A stretch of DNA of 64,000 nt, taken from assembly GCA_947568835.1 (NCBI GenBank), contig OX387606.1, positions 18,819,940 to 18,883,939 on the forward strand, written 5' to 3'. Numbering within the stretch: the stretch's first letter is position 1; the number at the start of each line of letters is the position of its first letter. Positions 59,901 to 64,000 of this stretch are shown here, one piece after another. Below the pieces are notes generated by a model that ran no database searches, was not told where the DNA came from, and saw only the letters and a program-made list of their open reading frames with translations. The DNA comes from Protonemura montana. Taxonomy: Eukaryota; Arthropoda; Insecta; Plecoptera; Nemouridae. The position numbers and the translations under genes were made by a program.

Positions 59901-62900
59901 AAGCGCGCGATGCTGGAGTCGTTGATGGCCACGTTGCAGGATGGCAAGGCGCTCCTGGAGACGCTGAAGGCGATCGCCAATCAAGGATCGCTGGACTCGC
60001 GGCCGGACAGGATCAAGTCGCAGGCGCAGTGTGGTACGATTTTAACAATTTATGGCAGGATTTTAAAGTACCAAAGATTGGAATTGTGAACAAGGTCGTG
60101 GATTTGTATTAATTTACACTTGTAGTTGAAGTAGTTGATCGTTTTAGGATTTGCAAATAAGAAATAAGCCAATGCGAATTTAAAATAACTGAAAAGCATA
60201 ATTAAACTTGCAATAAGAGTATTAGTATCTCTCACAATTATTATTTGGAAGCGTTGAAGATAATTATTATAAAGCTGAGAGCCCGTGTGGCTGGTAGAAC
60301 AAGTTACCAACAACAGCCACCCTATATTGGTGGAGGTGCCGGTTCTGATTGCTCTGAGGGCTGCATTCAGGGGTAACAAATTTCCCAGCGTGCAATAATA
60401 TTTTTTAATAGTAAAATAACTATTTTTAACGACATCCGACAATCTAATGTTTTAGCTGTGACCCAAGTAGAGCTGTGGCTCGAAGCGCTTCATGATCGCC
60501 GCAGACTCCTTGACGTAAATTGGCAGACCACAAAGACACAGCTCGAGCAGTGCCTCGCCCTCGCCCTTCTTGCCAGCGACCTTCGGGAGCTCGAAGACCA
60601 CCTAAACCTACGACGCGAGGCACTTTTAAACAGTTTCGACCAACTCGGGAACTCCTCTTCCAGCGCCGAACTGCTCCTCTACGAGCACATCAAACTACTG
60701 ACAGAGGCGCGAGAGATGCAGGACAGGGCGCTGAAGATAACCAAGGCCACCGAGCAAATAGTCGGAGAAAAGCACTTTGCCGGGGACCACGCCATTGCAA
60801 AGTCATACGAGGTGCTGCAAGGGTGTGCTGAGTACTTCGAGACCATCGAACAGAGGGAGACCATGTTGACAAGAGCCATCGCGTTCTTCCATTTGGCACA
60901 CGCTGTAAGTATTGCCACTTCACTTTTCTCTCAAATTTCAATGTTTCAATGTTTCAATGTTTGTTTATTAACAACTAAGGATCATAAGCAATAATCCGGT
61001 GGTCGCTAGATATGTAAATTTGAAATTGAATGCATAATTAATCGATGATATGTACATTTATATTTGTATAGCTAGCTATGAATGTACATTGCCAGTAACA
61101 TTTTGGCAATTACCGAAAATTCAGCTGGGAATGTCACCATCGCTTGCATTGGTAACCGATTACACTGACATAGAGAGTTGCCCAAGAAGGAGAATTGTGT
61201 ACTTCTTACTCTCCTTCTTATTTTTGTTTGGTCTGTTTCAAGGGACAATCAAATCGATGAGGAAGAGAAATAATGGACTAAAAATACAGCAAAAAAATTT
61301 AAAGCAATGTTCTGACCTTTTTTTACTTCGTCAATTCAATTGAATTTGGTTATCTGATCACGCAAACATGTTCTATTTTTTAAAATATACTAAAACAGTT
61401 TGGATCGGGCGTTGGGTGAGCCAAAAACTGAGTCTGTTGTGTGTGCTGTGCTCGCAGGCCCAATCTAAACTTGACCAACTGGAGGTACAGTTAACGAGCT
61501 CGGACGTATCGCACACGTCATCGCAACTGGCGCAGATTCACTCGGCGGCGTCCCGAAATATCGTCGACATCACCGAAGAACCGATCCAGGAAGGGTACAA
61601 CATTCTGGAGGCAGTCGGTCGAGGCGCGACCGGTGTCGAGGTGAGGTACCAGGAGGATCTTTCGATTGGCTGATTAGAACTTCCAGTTTCATTTTTATTG
61701 GTTTTCCTCTCGGATTCCAGGTAATCTTTAGGTAACAAACGTCTGTATAAACTTCTTGTACAAACTTGAAATTATTGAAAAAATAATATTACAATATTTG
61801 TGGTTAGGATAAAAAAAAAAGTACCGTTGTGCTCACAAGCATCATAACGCCAAGGTCATTTTTTACTTGTACACTCTTTACTCACTTCATATTTAACTAA
61901 ACCGAGAATTGCCCCAACAACAAACACTATATTCTACTCTGCTCTGCGACCTCACTCAATGTTTTCCTCCACCTCACTGACAGTTCCTGCCGGTGATTTC
62001 TAGCCAAGGTGTCTGTCATTAACATTTTTTACTATGCTAATCTTAGGGCGTGAAGAACGTGGTGGAGGACCTTGAAAACAGGAAGATCCACCTGGAAGGT
62101 CTCTGCACAGCGCACAAAGAGGAGAGCCTGCGAGTTACCCAGGCACTCACCACCTTCCTCGAGGACCAAAACACGGTATGCAGCGATCTAAGACACATAA
62201 CGTGTATGAAAGAGCTAATGGACGGGTTTACTAGAGCATAAAATGTGCTTCAGCTTTTTTTTTTATTTCAATTGTACTTTTTGTAGACATAACAGTCTAT
62301 TTTACAGCTCTCCTATAAAATAACATAATCGCCTTAAAAGCATCAGTTCTTTTGAAATTTTTCGTTTTTACTTAGCGGAGTTGTTTCCCACTTGCAGATT
62401 TTCTCGTGGCTCGTGAGCGTCGCCGAAGCGTTTCTGCAAGGTCATCAAGACATGGGCAGCGTGCTCGCAATCGCTGAAGACTTCCTCGACCTCCACGTGT
62501 CGCTGCTGAAGGACTTGCAGAAGAAAGGCGCCGAGATCAACGCGCTTCTCCTGACTTTACCGCCAATCCTGGAGTGTCTTAACGACGAACAGCGGCGAGA
62601 CGTCGACGAAAAGGTCAGGCGTTTCTTGCAAAATCAGGTCTCTCTACACTCGAGATTAAAAAATCAGGACAAACCTTTCGAGTTCTTATTTCAGAAAATA
62701 CATAATAAATTAGTTTTTAAGTTATTGACCCTGATTTTTTTGTTTATATGCATTTAGGATGCTTGAACTAGGTAATTTTTATAATTTTATGTGGTTCTTT
62801 TGTTATCGGAAAATTGTCAGGACTGCTCAAACCTCTGAAGAAGTAACTAGTATATGTTACGAAACGTCGGGAAATTTAGTAGCCCTTTACTTAGCATTCA

Positions 62901-63828
62901 AAACCCAGTTCAAATAGTTTTTCTAAAAACTTGTGCTAAGGATAAATCAAGTAGACATGAGTCTAAAAACCATCATAACCTTTCTATGTTTGCGAACAAA
63001 GATTTTCAGACACAACTTTTTAATTAACACGGATTCAACGGGAGTGAGAGGGACTTTACGCCATGTAAACAACCAGCCTTTGGTTTCTACAAAACATCAC
63101 GCTTATAATTCGAAATATGTACATATATTTACGAAATTCTGATAGAAACCATATCTTACTTAGGTCGGGGTTTACCAAAATTTTCAACTATAAGTTAGAC
63201 CTTTGGCTCACAGAAACACCATTCCACTGCATGTGATTGGAAGTACCTTACATAAGCCCTCTTCCTGCTCGATTTACTCGAAGGATCTGCTATATCCTTC
63301 ATTGTGTCAATTATTTTTACCTAATTTACTAGAGCTTAGCCCCCGAGGGAACATATCTTATCATAGCCTTCTGAATGCATTTGTTTTCTCTAGCTATTAA
63401 AGCAACTTAATCCAGATTCTAGCTAGATTGATTAAATTTGGGTATCTTCTCTCACGAATAACCCAGTAGTTTTGTAAGCTCAATATCTTGAGAAGAATTC
63501 ACATTATTTGACGTTCCTTTGATGGTCATTTATCCATAATGTATCATCTGTATCTTCCATGCTACAGGTGGACAACCTTCACTCGCACTGGATGAACCTA
63601 AAGTGCGTTCTGGAGTCTCGGATCGACCTTGCCACCGAGTACGTCAAGTTCCACAAGTGGGCGGTCAAGCTGGCGAACGCATTCGACGAAGTGGACGAAC
63701 TTTTCCGCGCCACGGACGGCGTGGACGAAGACACCATCTCCCGCGTCGAGCAGCAGTGGCTGCAGATACAGCAGCTCTATGGACAACTCTCCCACCTGGG
63801 CAAGAGCTTCATTGAAGAAGCGACCCAG
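32894..63828 (+). CDS. CCDC141-like: CCDC141-like spectrin-repeat protein, first nine coding exons (3' end outside window)
   Basis: Exons: 32,894-33,022; 40,306-40,428; 59,135-59,313; 59,786-60,033; 60,456-60,904; 61,458-61,640; 62,047-62,175; 62,398-62,613; 63,568-63,828. They join in frame to 639 residues and end at a donor (ACCCAG|GTACGA), so the gene continues. The N-terminus MGDIEVGTP leads to TTTISTISLKSGDTRLVIAL, which corresponds to the start of vertebrate CCDC141 as I recall it (TTTVSTVAVQAGDSRIVIAV). The next exons continue the match, e.g. AEVYAAMAESLGLAWQDV. From about residue 90 the protein is a chain of spectrin-type helical repeats (VELWLEALHDRRRLL, IFSWLVSVAEAFLQGHQDMG, WAVKLANAFDEVDELF). 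Vertebrate CCDC141 is a cytoplasmic protein tied to centrosome/cytoskeleton and neuronal migration. The ATG lies two bases after an acceptor, so a 5' leader exon is upstream. The second intron carries the telomere-type array. It is not fused to the SESTD1-like gene: splicing 30,450 to 32,892 would create an immediate TGA. Confidence 0.85.
33473..33575 (-). CDS. Candidate nested first exon, minus strand
   Basis: ATG at 33,575 opens 34 codons (MCEHTDLNSTLLASIL to ASYRPE), ending in phase 1 at a consensus donor CAGAAG|GTATGC. Codon composition is coding-like and GC-richer than the surroundings. It has no recognised family and I find no linked downstream exon. It lies in the first intron of the CCDC141-like gene. 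Confidence 0.2.
39100..39290. other. Unassigned GC-rich block in the intron
   Basis: Two overlapping plus ORFs (39,091-39,300 and 39,107-39,322) result from a GC-rich patch. I see no flanking acceptor/donor pair that would keep the CCDC141-like frame. It may be an exonic remnant, a nested transcript or a CpG-rich regulatory block. Confidence 0.25.
41591..41620. repeat. (CGGT)n microsatellite
   Basis: Seven to eight tandem CGGT units, directly visible. Confidence 0.9.
41830..41894. repeat. (AT)n tract
   Basis: Long alternating AT with short CT interruptions, followed by a T run. Confidence 0.9.
43930..56505. repeat. TTAGGTTCGG decamer blocks
   Basis: At least eight long blocks in which TTAGG and TTCGG strictly alternate, for example about 43,930-44,155, 44,690-44,940, 45,625-45,830, 46,840-47,045, 47,965-48,175, 51,450-51,655, 53,617-53,820 and 55,745-55,945. 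Each places one CpG every ten bases. They recur at fixed positions in the higher-order repeat. Confidence 0.9.
46471..56160. repeat. Higher-order repeat of about 2.33 kb
   Basis: The unit is B spacer, TTAGG/TTCGG block, A spacer, second TTAGG/TTCGG block. B spacers start at 46,471, 48,822, 49,941, 52,110 and 54,442, giving steps of 2,351, 1,119, 2,169 and 2,332. The same private variants (two successive TTCGGATAGG, TTACGTTAGGTTACGTT, AGATTGGGTAAGG, GGCTAGG) recur at corresponding places. The 1,119-bp step is a partial unit. The 2,169-bp unit lacks the stretch with AGATTGGGTAAGG. Confidence 0.85.
57410..58360. repeat. Two diverged copies of one dispersed repeat
   Basis: Both segments read CTGTGGGTCAC(t/c)GCAT..., then TTGCCGTCAAAAA..., then TTGACAAAAAGTA, about 720 bp apart. 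A further shared phrase, CGTTTGAAAG...TTTCCTT(g/a)CCAG, follows each. The copies are clearly diverged. Confidence 0.6.
57673..57703 (-). other. Hammerhead-ribozyme-like motif
   Basis: The minus strand reads CCTGAAGATGGCA, loop, TTGCCAGAAC: a CTGAAGA core, a stem TGGCA/TGCCA, then GAAC where GAAAC is expected. A TGAT/ATCA hairpin lies just upstream in the position of stem I. One core A is missing, so it may be inactive. Confidence 0.3.
58430..58665 (+). mobile_element. Probable 3' tail of a non-LTR retroelement or SINE
   Basis: A GC-rich segment with GGGACGTTAAGCCGGTGG and GGCACCGGGTTTCCCCTCC followed by a (TCA)n run and (AAAT)n-like end. This phrase resembles retroelement tails seen in arthropod genomes as I remember them. 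No ORF remains, so the element is a fragment. Confidence 0.45.
59314..59785 (+). other. CCDC141-like intron
   Basis: AT-rich with no gene seen. Acceptor TTGCCTGCAG. Confidence 0.65.
60034..60455 (+). other. CCDC141-like intron with a possible tRNA-derived SINE
   Basis: About 60,270-60,385 starts GAGAGCCCGTGTGGCTGG, has an A-box-like TGGCTGGTAGAAC and, about 60 bases on, a B-box-like GGTTCTGATTG. This spacing fits a tRNA-headed SINE. It does not fold into a tRNA that I can draw. The rest of the intron is empty. Confidence 0.3.
60905..61457 (+). other. CCDC141-like intron
   Basis: No gene seen. A short ATGTTTCA triplication lies at about 60,938-60,961. Confidence 0.65.
61641..62046 (+). other. 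CCDC141-like intron
   Basis: No gene seen. Acceptor TAATCTTAG. Confidence 0.65.
62835..62870 (+). other. Hammerhead-ribozyme-like motif, intact core
   Basis: CTGAAGA, then AGTAAC/GTTAC stem II around eight bases, then GAAAC. Upstream, TTGTC followed by AGG and later CCT immediately before the core gives a cleavage triplet GTC and a short stem I. Stem III would be only two or three pairs, as in minimal hammerheads of Penelope-like elements. It is the best of the three copies here. Confidence 0.45.
62885..62990. repeat. Diverged foldback relative of 763-904
   Basis: The right part (GTGCTAAGG...GACATGAGTCTAAAAACCAT...CCTTTCT) matches the right arm at 853-904. The central part (CTTAGCATTCAAAACCC) matches the reverse complement of the loop at about 812-858. 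The left arm is largely lost. Confidence 0.5.
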
Positions 63829-64000
63829 GTACGATCAAGGCTGGACCGTTTCTGTGCAGCTAGATGTTTTAACCATTATTTTCGCAAGCGGCAAGGAATT
63901 ACCGACAGCAAATTATCTTCTCAAGGTCAAACGAGAAGTGTACTATCGTTTGATAGGCGATAGAAGGTTCCTCTTGCATTTTCTAATATCACTGATGATA

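Larger units (their letters stand above)
62614..63567 (+). other. CCDC141-like intron with a repeat insertion
   Basis: It contains the hammerhead-like motif at 62,835-62,870 and the following foldback relative to about 62,990. The remainder has no exon. Confidence 0.65.

Overview
This window is nuclear DNA from an insect. Three things support that: split genes with GT-AG introns; a classical six-cysteine odorant-binding protein, a family known from insects; and about 15 kb of (TTAGG)n, the ancestral arthropod telomere repeat. I cannot place the order or species. All gene models were built by hand from splice sites, reading phase and domain matches, without any transcript data.

Layout from left to right. 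1-2,306: repeat-bearing sequence and a GC-rich stretch between two divergent genes. One is a minus-strand first coding exon starting MGSQCC (1,542-1,624), which runs off the left edge. The other is a plus-strand four-exon gene for a 481-residue acidic, coiled-coil protein of unknown function (2,307-4,097). 4,098-6,604: a candidate minus-strand exon (4,624-4,766), a CA repeat and an orphan TATA-type promoter. 6,605-13,968 (minus): a nine-exon gene for a 1,348-residue titin-like protein with order FN3-Ig-Ig-FN3, then a long disordered acidic region and a C-terminal hydrophobic segment, with no kinase. 13,969-19,048: mostly non-coding, with one possible small secreted-peptide ORF.

19,051-30,537 (plus): a fourteen-exon SESTD1-like gene (SEC14 lipid-binding domain plus spectrin-type repeats). 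Its fifth intron contains a complete opposite-strand odorant-binding protein gene (22,119-24,080) with its own TATA box and polyA signal. 32,894 to past the right edge (plus): a CCDC141-like spectrin-repeat gene, nine coding exons seen.

The most striking element is in the second intron of the CCDC141-like gene. About 42,000-57,096 is a (TTAGG)n array with alternating TTAGGTTCGG blocks, interrupted by fourteen AT-rich spacers of about 270-280 bp. The central part is a higher-order repeat of about 2.33 kb. Exons of one protein lie on both sides and both edges of the array decay, so it is an interstitial telomere-type satellite and not a chromosome end.

The titin-like, SESTD1-like and CCDC141-like genes lie together here. 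In vertebrates TTN, CCDC141 and SESTD1 are also neighbours, so this may be a very old linkage of cytoskeletal/muscle genes. Other points of interest are three hammerhead-ribozyme-like motifs tied to repeats, a foldback element whose loop is inverted between two copies, and a GC-AG intron.
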